A DNA stretch of 64,000 nt from Dipteronia dyeriana (taxonomy: Eukaryota > Streptophyta > Magnoliopsida > Sapindales > Sapindaceae): contig CM065296.1 in assembly GCA_032871835.1 (NCBI GenBank), positions 55,891,288-55,955,287 of the forward strand, read 5' to 3'. Under the pieces are notes generated by a model. That model saw only the letters and a list, made by a program, of their open reading frames with translations. It had not been told where the DNA came from and did not search any database. A program made the position numbers and the translations under genes. The stretch's first letter is position 1, and each line of letters opens with the position of its first letter. This document shows, one piece after another, positions 11,686 through 23,880 of this stretch.

Positions 11686-12963
11686 CAGTTAAAGTATTAT
11701 CTTTTAGGATATTGATTAGGGATGGGGTCATGATTTCTTTTTAATAACAAAAATTATATAAGTAAACAATCATGATATAGCACTTTTGAATATTTATCTT
11801 GAATTAAATAAAATAATTCAATCGTAAAAATTCAACGGTTATCCAACACCCATAAATGTCACGCCTCTTTTGGGAGTACGCACCATTTACTAGTTGGACT
11901 AGGTCCCACCTAATTGTTAACATAACAACCAACGTTTTCTATTTTAGCCTTGCAGTTTTATTAACAAGAACTCTTGGAAGGATATTAATAAAATTACATT
12001 AAGTGTGTTACCAAGTTATCGACCTTCAATATAATCCCTCACGAATATCCCTCCTTTGGGAGTAGATATCGTTTGGGCTAATTGTCTAGTCTATCATTGT
12101 AAGAAAGTATCTTGCTAAATTTCATTCATGAATACCTCTTGGGATGTTATTCACAAAACATAAAGCTCAACTAAACTTGGAGGCCGTAGGCGTTACAAAA
12201 CACCTTCTCCCACTCAATTGTTTAAGGCGTGTGATCGAATTCCGAAGAATGATTTACCAAGTTATCTAGATGCCAATTTAGATACTTAAACAATTCAATG
12301 TATGTTCATACCAAAAGAGATATATGAGTGGCACTCCTATTCTATATGACATGTTATCAAACAATGACAAACATTGCAATATTTACAAAAATATAAATAG
12401 CTACAATTTTGGTCCATCCTAGAAAAACATGTAAATTACATTTATCTTGGAATACAAGAACTCCTTTCTTGGCGAACAGAGTCTTCACGCGACCTTCGTC
12501 GTTCGGACACCCTCGGCTACCTTCCATGGGCGTGCGCACCCCTTGCCCTTACCCATGGGCATGCGCATGCCACAAACCCATAAAGGGCTGCCATGTGAAG
12601 CCCATGGCTACCAAAGGGCTGCCGTGCGCAGCCCATGCCACAACAAACGTGGTTGTGCGCTCTTCGCATGCACGTTCGTTGTTACGGCTCGCACGGTCCC
12701 AAACATGTTCCGGTTGCTCCTAATTCTTCAAACTTACGAGTCTTCAGTACTTGAATGTATTATAGAAGAATTTAAAAAATAAAATACTGCAGTTTTTTTT
12801 TATTACAATAGTGTAGTTTTTTTTAATTAACAAAAAAAAAAAAAACTTAACAACTACCAAGAAGGAAATTTTGGCAATGATAGACCACCCTTCTTGTTAC
12901 AATCCAAAAAAAAATACATTGAAATTCTAGGACCAAAATTGAGCAATAACAAACCACATATAA

Positions 12964-13009
<46 letters not shown>

Positions 13010-13133
13010 ATATCCATACATTCCATTGTAAATATATATGCGAATACCTAGAGTGTCATCTCTTTCTAAAACATGCATATATATAAAAAAAAAAAGATTC
13101 ACAAACACATACATCAATTAATCAAGGATACAA
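11686..13133 (-). other. leader region of copia element B, with GC-rich block
   Basis: No convincing gene. The segment lies between the primer site and gag. At 12480-12710 there is an island much richer in G+C than its surroundings, with several CCATGGGC, GCATGCGC and AAAGGGCTGCC repeats; two small overlapping + strand ORFs there look like chance. Confidence 0.55.
12967..13008. repeat. (AT)n microsatellite
   Basis: About 20 uninterrupted AT units in the copia leader, just before the primer site. Confidence 0.95.
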
Positions 13134-13150
13134 CCTAGCTCTGATACAAA
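13134..13150 (-). promoter_or_regulatory. copia primer binding site (initiator tRNA-Met type)
   Basis: On the minus strand this reads TTTGTATCAGAGCTAGG, close to the usual TGGTATCAGAGC primer site of plant copia elements, and it sits directly after the LTR end. Confidence 0.88.
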
Positions 13151-13151
13151 T

Positions 13152-15365
13152 TGTAGGGAAAAAAACAGTTCAAAACACAACGGAAGCGTGAGAAAACGAA
13201 AATTAGGGTTTGCGTATATAAAAAAAATTCCTTTTTAATAACAAGAACCTTAACCCTAGATTAATTGATGTATATAAAAAGTATCGTACCTTTTTTTTCG
13301 TGACGATTGAACTAGCGTCGAATTGAATCCGTAAGATCTTCCAATCCAATCACGAACATGAATCACCTAGGAGTGTGGGCTCCCTTTCTTTAAACTGTAT
13401 ACCTGAGTATGTAAACAAACAAAATCTTCTTCTTTGTTAGTCACAATAATCCTCCAAGAGAAAAACCAAGAACGTCCGGTCACTTTTGAATTATCAATCA
13501 ATTTAATTGAAACTCACGTGAACCATGATTCGATGTTGTACATAAAACCCTTTTGATGCAAGGGATACTAGTGTACTATCGAAAACAAAAACGTTCCCTC
13601 TTTTCTCTATGCTTGGCCGTATTCTTCACACAATGAGTTGGACGAAGTTTTTTTGTATATATAACAATAAAAAAACAAATAAAAAACAACTTCTCACACC
13701 AAAATTCATGCTTGGACGAAATTCACAAGTATATGTATATATAGGAGACCAAATCCTCTCCTAAGAAGGATTTACTTAGTGGTTAAGAATCTTATCCTTA
13801 GGTGGATTTACTTGGTGGTTAAAAATCCTTTTCCAAAAAGAATTCTTTCCTACACCAAGACTCCTAATCCAACTCAATAGTGTATTTGTAACCATATTAA
13901 AGACTTCCTAATTTGATTAGATAAATAATTTCATTTATTTATCTACTTATCAAATATAGTCTTTAATATTAATTATACTACCAACAATAGTATAATATTA
14001 GGAGACCATCTCCTAATAGAAAAAAAATTTGACTTTTAATTAAATAATTAATTGATAAAAAATTAATTAATTTCCATTTAATTAAATAATAAAATATAAA
14101 ATAGTATATTTAAGCTATTCTTAATAGCTTTTGCCGCTCATACCATATATAAGAGCCATATATTATTTTTCTTATTTTATTAAATCCATTGGACCTTAAT
14201 AAAAAGTCCACATGTGAACTAGACCTATTCTTACAAAAAGAAACAAGTTCTCATGCCTTATTACAATTCTAGATAGACCCCTATTAGTCCGGTAGAATAT
14301 ATCAAGTTATCCATGCAAGATCGTGTGGATTGGGGATCTTGGCTGGCTATCTAAATTTAAGCTCCAATAGACACAACCCAATCACAATCAACAAATGATT
14401 CACTTAGGTCCGATCTATTTAATTTTAGTTCATTCAACTAAAGAACTAAAATTGAACTCTTAAATAAAGATTGAATAAGTTGATGTTACTCACTCATACC
14501 CTAGACAACCTTATTGGAGAAAGTGTATCCTCGTGAGGAATACTAGTAATCGCCAAGAGCTCATAGACCGCCTATAGCTCTTCAAATTACCATATTTACT
14601 CATATGACCACATTTTTAACTTGGATATTTTGACTTGTCCAAAAGCCATGTTTCAATAGACACTATTGAAAACTTAACGTTAAGATTTAATATCCAATAC
14701 CTCAAAACATTCATATGATGGTATTCTACTCTCATTCAATAAATAGAGCCACGATGTCCATATCTATAAATGAAGTCCTCTATCGATTAACAAATGAATA
14801 CCACCAAACTATCGATGATAGACTATGCTATATAATCGTACTCATTGATAGCTCAAATGATAACACTTGCAACCATAAGTCCATCATTTATCTCTGGATT
14901 GAGATAGACTCTCTGATTGTCTTCAAATAAAAAATTTTATCTATTGACGGTTCTAGATAAAGTATTTTATTGTGATTCTTTTCAATGCACTCAGTGCACT
15001 AGATTCTTTTGCCCAAAGACACCACACTTTGATGATTTTAGACTCATCATAACACATTTGATCTCACTCAAATGCTAACAAAAGAATCTACAACTTTGAC
15101 AAGATAAAGGCATCCAACCTTTTATCTTAAGTTGTGAATATTATTCAAGACTAACTAAAGAATTGTGTCTACCTCATACATATCTAGATGTATAAACAAT
15201 TCTTATTTTCTCATAGTCTTTTGACCTTATGATTATTTACTTTTGACAATTATAATAATTAAACTATAAATGCTATAAGATTTGTTAAAATAGAAATCAC
15301 TTTATTAATATGAAAAGATTGTCAAATACATAATTGTACTCTTGCTATCGAGCATAATCCTAACA
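13152..15365 (-). repeat. 5' LTR of copia element B
   Basis: On the + strand it starts TGTAGGG and ends CCTAACA, giving short inverted ends TG...CA next to a primer site. The length, about 2.2 kb, is long for copia. It is AT-rich. An ORF at 14715-14930 has no recognisable family. Confidence 0.78.
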
Positions 15366-15370
15366 AAGTT

Positions 15371-16760
15371 GACAAAAATACCCCTAGCTAGTTACAATAA
15401 TATCACAAGTGTAATAAGTGCAGAAATAGTAAAGACATTTGAGATATACGTGGAAACCCTCTAAATGGGAAAAACCACGGGCTAATAAGTGTATCACACT
15501 CAAACCTCGAATCCACTAATGGCAAAGGAATTACAACCTAATCCCGGTTTAAAATCCACCACCACTACCTAATCCCGGTATAAGTGAACCTAGTCCATCT
15601 TGCTTGCGATTTAAGCTACCTAATCCCGGAAGCAACACAAGTATTACTTCTCAATGAAGAAATAAAATGGCCTATGTGAATATATGATGATATTCAAAGA
15701 ACAAACAAGGCTAGGAAACCTTATATGCTTATATAGGATAATGAGATGACAATTAATGCAATCCTGGATATCAAGAGCTAAATGACATGTTCAAAAAGCT
15801 TAGCTAAACATAGACCAAACAATCCTATGAAGTTATCACAATACAACACTCAATCATGTCATCACAACCATTTCTAATTTGTATCTAAAATGTATTCTAA
15901 GAGCATACAAATGATTAAAGAGATGGCTTAACAAGAAAAACACTTAACTTGTAAGAAGATAGTGAGAAACTTACCAAACAAGATGTGATGATGCAAAACT
16001 ATCCATTGATGCACTCTAAATGACTTTAGATGATGCAAGATGAAGTTTTTATGCACATGGGAATGCTTTGAGTGTTTAAAGATGAGTTCTTGAAGATTTT
16101 TGCTTTTGAAATGTGTTCTAAGAAAAAGATATGATGTTCAGAACTCTTACACGACCTGAATACAAAGAGTTATATATATATATATGAGTTTCAACCAAAG
16201 TGAGGTCATTTTGAAAAAAATGTTCCAGCTCCCGCTATGTGTGCTGGTGAGGTGCGCTGGTCGAGTAGTGCACCACCAGCGCACAGCCAAAATTTTCAAT
16301 AGGCGCTGGTGGAGTGGCACAGCTCAGTGGCGCATGACAAGCGACAATCCACTGGAATGTTACGCTGGTGAGTCTGCGCTAGTCGAGTAGCGCACCACCA
16401 GCGCACTGCCCACTTTTTCAACACTCGAACACACATTTTCAACAAGTCCTAGAGTGATGAAGATGCATCCTATACTAATGCCTATCATGACATGGTACTT
16501 TAATCACAAAATGTAAATAAATCAAGAAGAGTCATTTAAATCAAAATGCACACAAGTATAAACAAACAACATATATGAATAAGAGTTATGCATGAATTTG
16601 TGAGTGTGTGCAACTATCTTTTCAAAGCAAGTAAGCACAAGAATTTTACATTTGGTGCTTCTTCTCTTGAGGTCTTGAGAGCCTAAGCTACCCTTACATA
16701 AAACCTCAAAAATGTGGTTTGTTAACGAAATAAGTCAATCAACAAATGAGGACTTTACAG
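15371..16760. mobile_element. probable solo LTR
   Basis: Begins TGACAAAAATACCCC and ends GGACTTTACA, has the ACGTGGAAACCCTCTAAATGGGAAAAACCACGGG block near 15453 that is common in plant LTRs (shown here in pieces: ACGTGGAAACCC, GGGAAAAACCACGGG), and has three repeats of CCTAATCCCGG (15537, 15568, 15620). No matching target duplication was found at its edges, so the boundaries are approximate and the superfamily is not assigned. Confidence 0.5.
16252..16410. repeat. pair of related hairpins inside the solo LTR
   Basis: GTGCGCTGGT (16252-16261) pairs with ACCAGCGCAC (16275-16284) around a loop of 13 bases. A second, less perfect copy of the same hairpin lies at about 16375-16406. The block is GC-rich in an AT-rich LTR. 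Confidence 0.8.
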
Positions 16761-16950
16761 ATCTTCTCCAGCGGCATTGACATCAACAGGATTGGGGATG
16801 CTAGCACAGCGCGAGGCGTCGGTGTTGCACAGAGATAAATTTTTGTCTTTACTGGTGGCCATGATATCGTTTCTCGTAAAATTTTCCTGGCTCTAATTAT
16901 TCAAACTCAATGCTAACGGAGGTTCATGCCCTCCTTCTAGCGCAAATTTT

Positions 16951-17923
16951 TGACGGTGATTTTTGGATCAAGTAGGATTGATCACGCGTCTAACAAGTTT
17001 TGCACATTGTTAAAGATGTTATGAAGAAAATAGAAAAAAGGGAAAAACATGCACACATAAATTTACATGGTAAAACCCCAATGTGGGGAAACATCCACGG
17101 TTATCGGTGACAACGAGAATAAATCCACTATGAATAGAATGATTACACGTACCGTTCCTTTATTATTTTTTATCGTATCTCTCTCCTCTTTTATGTGTCT
17201 ATTTGTGTATCTTTTCTGTTCGTTCTTCTTCCTTTTTACAATGAGATTATGGGTCTATTTATATGTGTATAGAACCCTAATCCTTGTTATACAAATAAGG
17301 AAATAAGATATTGTTTAATTAGGACTGGTTACTTGTTGAAGTCGTCTTTGTCTTTTTTTCTTGTTTTAGAGATCTTGTGCTTTGAATTAAAGTCTTTGTA
17401 GGATTCTAGTTGAATAGTCCGTTTAGGACTTATTTCCTGATTGGTGCGCAATCTTTTAGAAGAACAGAGTTATTGCTTGATTTGGACTCATTTCCTGTTT
17501 GGTGTTTATCCTTCAGAAAGTTTTGAGTTCTTTCCTGAATATAATTCTTTGATACTAGAGATGAAATACGGACACTTCCTTATTGGAATATGATTCTAGA
17601 TTCCTTGTTTGAGTAAGATCATTCTTCTTTGTATTTGAGTCGTAGTTGCTTTTAATATCTCTAACGCGTTGTTTAAGTGACCAATTATTTAATCCCAACC
17701 AGACATTTTTTGTCCCGATCGGATGGTCTATAACCAATCAGGTTGTCTCTACCCGATCGGTTAGTTTTCCCGACCATCTTGGGTAATCTTGACTAGGCCT
17801 TGAGATCATATATTAATTGCCTTTGGTTGATCTTCCTTGACCTTTGTGATGTGGCATACCTAATCACCGCGTTTTCAGGTGATCATGCCGAGTTGTCGTG
17901 CTATCAAAAAATCCCTATAATAA
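16951..17923 (-). repeat. LTR copy 1 of the short LTR element
   Basis: Bounded on the left by the primer region and on the right by a polypurine-like tract, so it is the shared LTR of the two units. It contains several CCCGATCGG-like motifs. Confidence 0.65.
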
Positions 17924-19137
17924 TGCCCCCTCAAATCCGTGAGATGTGCTCTTGACAGCTCAACGAAGGGGATTGAAATAATTTTCCTTTGATTTTTTGG
18001 TGCTTCTGATCTTATCGTTCTAACCCGATAAAACTGATCACTTTTGTTTTGCTAAACTGATCAAGTACCTTATTAAACTGATCAATCTTGGACTCCTTGA
18101 TTTTTTGCTCTCTTATAGCTGGACTGGTCGGTGTCCCGGCTCTCTATTCAGGATAATTCTCGACCGTCTTGGTTTTTTTTTTAAATTGATTCAATTGGTG
18201 TCCCGATTACTTGTTCGGGATAATTTCCGACTGTCTTGATTCGGTCGGTTTTCTGGCTTTTCGCTCAGGATGATTCTCGACTGTCTTGATTCTTCAGCCA
18301 AGAGGTGTTTTGAGAACCTTGCCCTATTTTTTCTTTCTTTTCCCACATAAACAAGTCACCAAGGACGTCTCCCGGTTTTATCGGTTGACAAAGGTTTGGT
18401 CAAATCGTTAGTGCAATACTAACACAACCAAATGCATCTCGCCAAGTTTTCGCCTATGGCTTACCAGAGTGTTTTTTCCCAGATAAGATCGACATCTCAG
18501 GATGGCCAGACTACTGAAAATACTTTTTATAAACACCCAGTCAGTTAGACAGGTGCGCCGGATCTCTAACACCCGACTTATCAACCTCTCGGGCACCTTC
18601 ACCCACCATGGCAGGTTTCAGCGCTACGAGTTTATCTTTGACAACAAAGATGGTTATAAAAATTTGAACGCCGTTCTTGGCTTCTTCATTAATTGATCTG
18701 CGAATTAACAATATCAAACACCAAAAATAGTTAGAAAAACTAAGAATAAAAAACAAACTAAAAATATCTTAAATAAAAACCGAAAGCAACTAAGTTATAT
18801 CTCTCAAGAGTAGGTTTTTATTTTTAGAACACTGTTTACGAATTCGCTAGCTTGCGTATATTCTGACGCTAATAGAATAGATAATCCACCCCCTAGCAAT
18901 CCTTTTTTTTAGGCTTGCTAAAGTGTTTCGGTGTTTCGTCTGTTTATGTTGTAGGGATGCTCTTGATTTTTATGGATGTGACCCATTGTAATAACTCCAC
19001 TTTGAAACTTTGAGTATTGTTTTCGCAATATTTTTCCACTGGATTTGGTCATGACCGCACTCTTACTACGGGCTCTGCGGTCTGTTCATAAGGGTTCCTC
19101 GATGTTGAATTCTACCCCTCCTTCTAGAGTCAGTGGT

Positions 19138-19945
19138 TGACGGTGATTTTTGGATTAAGCTTAATTGATCACTCGTCGAACAAGTGAACATGAATAAACA
19201 GCCAAACTAAGAATTGAAATAATTGAAATATAAGTAAGACGCAAGATTTTACGTGGTAAAACCCCAAGGTAGGGAAACATCCATAGTTACCGGCAATGGC
19301 GAGAAGAAATTCACTAAATTGAGAATAATTAGACACACAACCTCTTTTGCACTCTTGTAATCTTAACTGGTGTTCACTCTTTACATGGGTGTTATTAGGG
19401 TCTATTTATACATGCATAGAACCCTAATTTTTTATGTACAAGAAAGGAAAGTTCCCGTAATTAAGCGAAACTCTAACTTATTGGAGTCGTGTTATCCTTC
19501 TTCCATGTTTTGCGTTGATTGTATTTCGATTGTATTAGATCCCTTGCCTAATCTAGATTTTGATATCTATAACGAAATTTACTTCCTCATCTAAGTATAC
19601 TTCTAGACACCTTACTTAAGTAGGGTTCACTCTCTACGTGCTTGAGTCGTAACTTCATTAAATCTGAGTGGTGTCCACGTGTGACACAACCGACCATCTA
19701 TTACACCGGACCAAATTCACTTCCCCCGATCGGTGGTTTTACCCGATCACAACCTTAGCCCTAGCCATCTTGACAATCCCGATCGGGTCTTCTTATCCAA
19801 TCGTTTGCATTATCTTGGTCGGGGAGTTTGATGGGTTTTCTTTGGTCAACTAGGGTTGGTTTGATCTGGTTGACTTTTGATGACATGGCACCCCCGACTC
19901 TAATCTTTTATTGACGTGTACTACCATCCAAATTATGACAATAAC
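19138..19945 (-). repeat. LTR copy 2 of the short LTR element
   Basis: Aligns with copy 1 in its left half; ends near AATAACA. Also carries CCGATCGG motifs and an ATTTATACATGCATAGAACCC block matching ATTTATATGTGTATAGAACCC in copy 1. Confidence 0.65.
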
Positions 19946-19955
19946 ATGTTGGTTT

Positions 19956-20810
19956 GCTTTTAAAATTGGGTTGGGTTGGGTTGGGTTAATAAAATAAAAC
20001 CCAACCCAACACCCGACAACCGGACATAAATAATAAACAATAAATTAAATAATTTTATCTATTATTAGATTTACTATGAAATCTCATTCTTTTAAAATAT
20101 TTGAAAATTTTACTCAAGAACCATTTATAATATGATAAATTATAAAATATAAACACTTAATTTTAAATAATTTTATACCATAAATATATAATATATTTAT
20201 TAAAAACATGCAATTATATTGTCTTCATCTTTTTTGTTAATTATAAATGGTACATCATTGATTATACTTTAAATTGTTTTAATTTTCTTAGAAACTGATT
20301 AAGAATTTGGCAGAAAAATGTCTAATAATTGTATATAAACTCAAACAATTAAGTTGTTTGAAATAAATAATAGATTATCCAACCACAAGATATTCGACAA
20401 AGTGATTATAATTGTAAAATAGATGGGAGGCTTAGATGAGGACTTTTCAAGTTGGATAAATTGTTATATTTTTATTTTTTAATTATGCAAAAGATATTTA
20501 AATGATTTGTATTATATGATGTGCTATGATTTTGAAGCTTTTAAGAATTCTAAACTCCATGTGATATGATATTATGATGAAAAATAATTTTAAATTTGAA
20601 TTTTGATATAACAAAATTTGAATTCAAATTTTGTTTTTCTATAGGGCTTAAAAAGCCAAACCCGATCAACCCAACCCAACCCAACCCAATCCAACCCAAC
20701 CCAACCCTACCCGATAAATATTGGGTTGGGTTGGGTTAAAATTTACGTTGGGTTGGACTGAGTTGAAATTTTTTCAACTCAACCTAACCCAAAAATGTCC
20801 ACCCTTACCA
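19956..20810. repeat. (TTGGG)n / (CCCAA)n-flanked repeat, possible hAT remnant
   Basis: Clusters of TTGGG at 19965-19990 and of CCCAA at 20659-20706, followed by TTGGG again at 20722-20760, form inverted arrays around an AT-rich core. The right edge, on the minus strand, reads TAAGGGTGGACATTTTTGGG, similar to ends of plant hAT elements. The matching left end was not found. The pentamer is not the plant telomere repeat TTTAGGG. Confidence 0.55.
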
Positions 20811-22984
20811 ACATCTTATAAATAGAGATTATATAATGAGTGAAGTGATGTTGACACCTCACGTGCCAACACTATTTGAAATGGAATTTAGTAAAAATAT
20901 TTGTGAATCAATTGGATTTGTGTGAATCATTTGTGGTGAATCGACCGGATTTGGGTGTTGGTGTGGCGGTGACGATGGTAGTGGGAAGCAATTTTTTTGT
21001 GGGTTTACTAGGCTGGAGTGTTATATGTGTATTTGGGGATGTATAGTGATCTTTGTAAATTAAGAATCAAATAATCTACTTGAATTATCTAATTCGTGGG
21101 AGGGAGATGGAGACTATAGAAGCCATTTTGAAACCCATAGCACTGACATATGGAACAATCTAACAATGGAATATGTGCCAGTTGCTTATTTAGTTATAAA
21201 ATCTTTGATGTTCTTCTTGATATATCTTGGCTTGATATTACTTTACTGTGGCCGTTGGCTACGATATTGAGAGAGATATCGAAAGAGGTTATAATGGTGG
21301 ATGGTGGATCAGTGATGATAGTAGATGGTGGATCGAGAGATGAGAATATGAGATTGGTGGAGATGATGGTGATTTAGATTTAGATCGTTGGAAATTAGTG
21401 ACAATGGTTTTTTGCTCACCCTTTTTTTTTTTTTTAAAGAGATTCGAAAGTTTTTCCATATCTTTTGAAATGCTTTTTTTTTAATATTTTATTTTAAAAA
21501 TCCAATTCTCTTCTAACTTTTTTTTTTTTTGAGATGATGATTTTCAATTTAAACTAGTATTATTATTTAAAGTTCCTTTATTTCTCTTTTTTAAAAACAT
21601 TTTAAAATATTTAATTTCTTTATAAAAAAAAACAGATTTTCATTAATATTTTAAGCATTTTTATTTTTAAATTTTAATGACACTGGTCAAAATATGATAA
21701 GATTGCAAGTTAGGATAAATTGTAAAAATTAAAAAAATAGAGGTTAAAATAATAATTTCAAATCATTTGTTTTAAAACGAAGGTAAAATAATCAATTTAC
21801 TTTTTCTATTAGGGTTGAATATTAAAAGACGGTTTAAAAAATAATATATGGACCTAAATAATAAAACCCTTAAAACTAAATAACAAAATATAGCAACCGA
21901 TTCTAAATCCATATGTTATAGACTTATTGCATAAAAGTTTTATAGAAGTGTATCATTACCAAATCCCAATAGTATAACTTAAAACTATCATGAATATTCA
22001 CTAATTAAATCCGTATATCATTCTCAAGTGAATATGTACTTCATTTTCATTTTCCTCCCAATACCAAAATAATGTACATTTCCCTCGGAAACAAACTACT
22101 TTAATGCCAACCCAACTCTGCACAAACTCAGGTTCGACCTCGCTCACCTATTTGTTTGATGGAGTGCATGAAAAATGGCAAATGAATGGATTAGAGTAGC
22201 AATATTATGTCCCCAAAGATTTTATATAGAAAAAGAGTACAAGCTTGCTTACTCAAAAAAGGGTTTCTATCTGACAAATGAAGATTTTATGTCAAAAAAA
22301 AGATGACCACATTTGAACCTCAATTGCAAACCCTTCTACTACTCTATCATGCAATGCAATCAACTACAGTCTACAGGTTTCACAACTAGTAATTATCAAC
22401 CAATGACGAAACCACAACAATTATATTCTTCAGATAGATCCAATCTGCTCTATAACATTCGAGAATTTCATAAAACATAATTCCAAGTACGAAAAGAGCA
22501 AAAGTTGTAAAATTAGTCAAAAACCTCCACGAAAAGAATCCCAAAATATTCATAAAAAAACTGCAATTCCCTTCAAAATAAACCAGTGCATGATTTACCA
22601 TTCATAAATAGCATACTCTGAGGAACATGCATACACAAATAAATTCACTCGATTCCTCATGTTTCTTACAGACAACATTGTAGACTGTGAAACACCTACA
22701 AATACTAAATCCTTAGTCAGAAGATATTGATTTCAAAAAGCAGTTACCGCATAGAAATTAGCGTTGGCCTTCATAATAGCATGCAAACAAACTGTAATAC
22801 TTTTCCTTGCCAAAGCATATTACAATCATCGTCAACAACAAAAACAATTGATGCATGTGGCAAAAAAAAACTGAACCCAAACAAACTACAGCAGAATTAG
22901 TGAAATTTTGGAACAAATAAGAATTGAGGTTTTGACAAGAATTACTTCTTTTCCCTTAGCAAAGAATAGCGACATTGGATTCAA
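20811..22984. other. AT-rich region without recognised genes
   Basis: Only short ORFs without family features (for example 21150-21377). T- and A-runs at 21420-21530. I see nothing that supports a gene. Confidence 0.6.
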
Positions 22985-23880
22985 GGAAACCATAGAGGTA
23001 AATTTCATGGATTTCCCCTGCCACTCACTTTTACCATCCACCACCTCTCCTTCATGCCTCACACCATAGGTCTTGTGAGGGAACCTTCATTGAATAATCT
23101 CCATGTATTTGCCTTCCACCTTATCACAATCCAAGTAAAGAATTGAATTTTAAATGGCAATTTAGCTTTCCAAACAAAGTTGAAAAACTTAAAATTACAT
23201 TGAGAGGGATCACTTGACTAGCCACTTGAAGTACAATATACAAGTAAAAGATATCTGGGAATCAAATCCACAAATCCTTCAATCTTCTTGGAGTTGATGA
23301 CGGGAGACATTCTCAAGGGCAGCCAAAATAGATATGATATGAGATCCAGACATTTTCTATCATTCAAATGACGACCTAAAATTACAATCTCAACTCTAAT
23401 CCAAAGTCATTTGAGATAAAACCATTATAAACTTAATAGATACATCAAGAACCAAAACAAGATCTTAAAAACGAACCAACTCTCTGTTCCATACCTCTAA
23501 AAGAGATATGTCCCAAGAAGAAAGGGTACTCTCTCGAGATAGCTTTCCATGGGCTCCTAAATGATCCATTATTTACTCCTAATGACAGCACGCCAAAAAG
23601 GAATTTCTTTATAATGGAAATCTCCACAGCCATTTGCATAAAAGAGTAAAAGACCTATATTTTTCTTCTCTATATTGCCAATACGAAGTCCCCCTTATCC
23701 TTACAATTAGACACCACATCCCATTTGACAAGATTAATCTCCATGCCATCTTCACATCCCACACAAAGAAAATCCCTCATTAGTTTTTCAAAGTGACGAG
23801 CCACCTTAATCAGGGTTTTGGGAAAAAAGGACAAGAGCCATGTTACAATAAAGGCCAGTTTAATATTGCTTTAGCTTTTA
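22985..23880 (-). pseudogene. LINE reverse transcriptase C-terminal / zf-RVT remnant
   Basis: Minus-strand translation in broken frames gives the order expected for the end of a plant LINE ORF2: MRDFLCVGC...NLVKWDVV and KDKGGLRIGNI (about 23790-23670), then RSPWKAISREYP (about 23545) and finally FVWKAKLPFKIQFFTWIVI (about 23190-23130), which is the zf-RVT signature. Frameshifts and stops separate these. The remainder of the LINE is not recognisable. Confidence 0.78.

Larger units (their letters stand above)
10492..15365 (-). mobile_element. Ty1/copia element B, 5' half (LTR, leader, gag, start of pol)
   Basis: Read on the minus strand: LTR (15365-13152), initiator-Met primer site (13150-13134), leader, gag (about 11685-11032) and the GAG-pre-integrase domain (10838-10492). 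The rest of pol is missing because element A sits exactly at that point. The coding part has stops. The integrase/RT fragment at 59215-60059 is also copia and on the same strand, but no sequence links the two in this window. Confidence 0.85.
16761..19945 (-). mobile_element. short LTR element(s), arranged LTR-internal-LTR-internal
   Basis: Two copies of one LTR start with TGACGGTGATTTTTGGAT at 16951 and 19138 and share the GTGGTAAAACCCCAA...GGGAAACATCCA block. Left of each is CCTCCTTCTAG, which on the minus strand corresponds to the GCTA(A/G)AAGGAGGG sequence right after the 5' LTR of element E, so both are 5' LTR edges with primer region. To the right of the first LTR lies a purine tract (minus strand GAGGGGGC, 17924-17934), as at a 3' LTR. 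The left internal piece (16761-16950) contains the start of a gag-like ORF with MATSKDKN. No pol is present in 17926-19137. Confidence 0.68.

Noticed and set aside
12409..12782. Overlapping ORFs with PCPYPWACACHKPIKGC-like text
   Set aside because: They come from the GC-rich repeats of the copia leader and have no family features.
19956..20790. Interstitial telomere repeat
   Set aside because: The unit is TTGGG, not TTTAGGG, and arrays are short and inverted.
21150..21377. 75-codon ORF as a small gene
   Set aside because: No recognised domain, no neighbour support, repeated GATGGTGGAT words in the second half.
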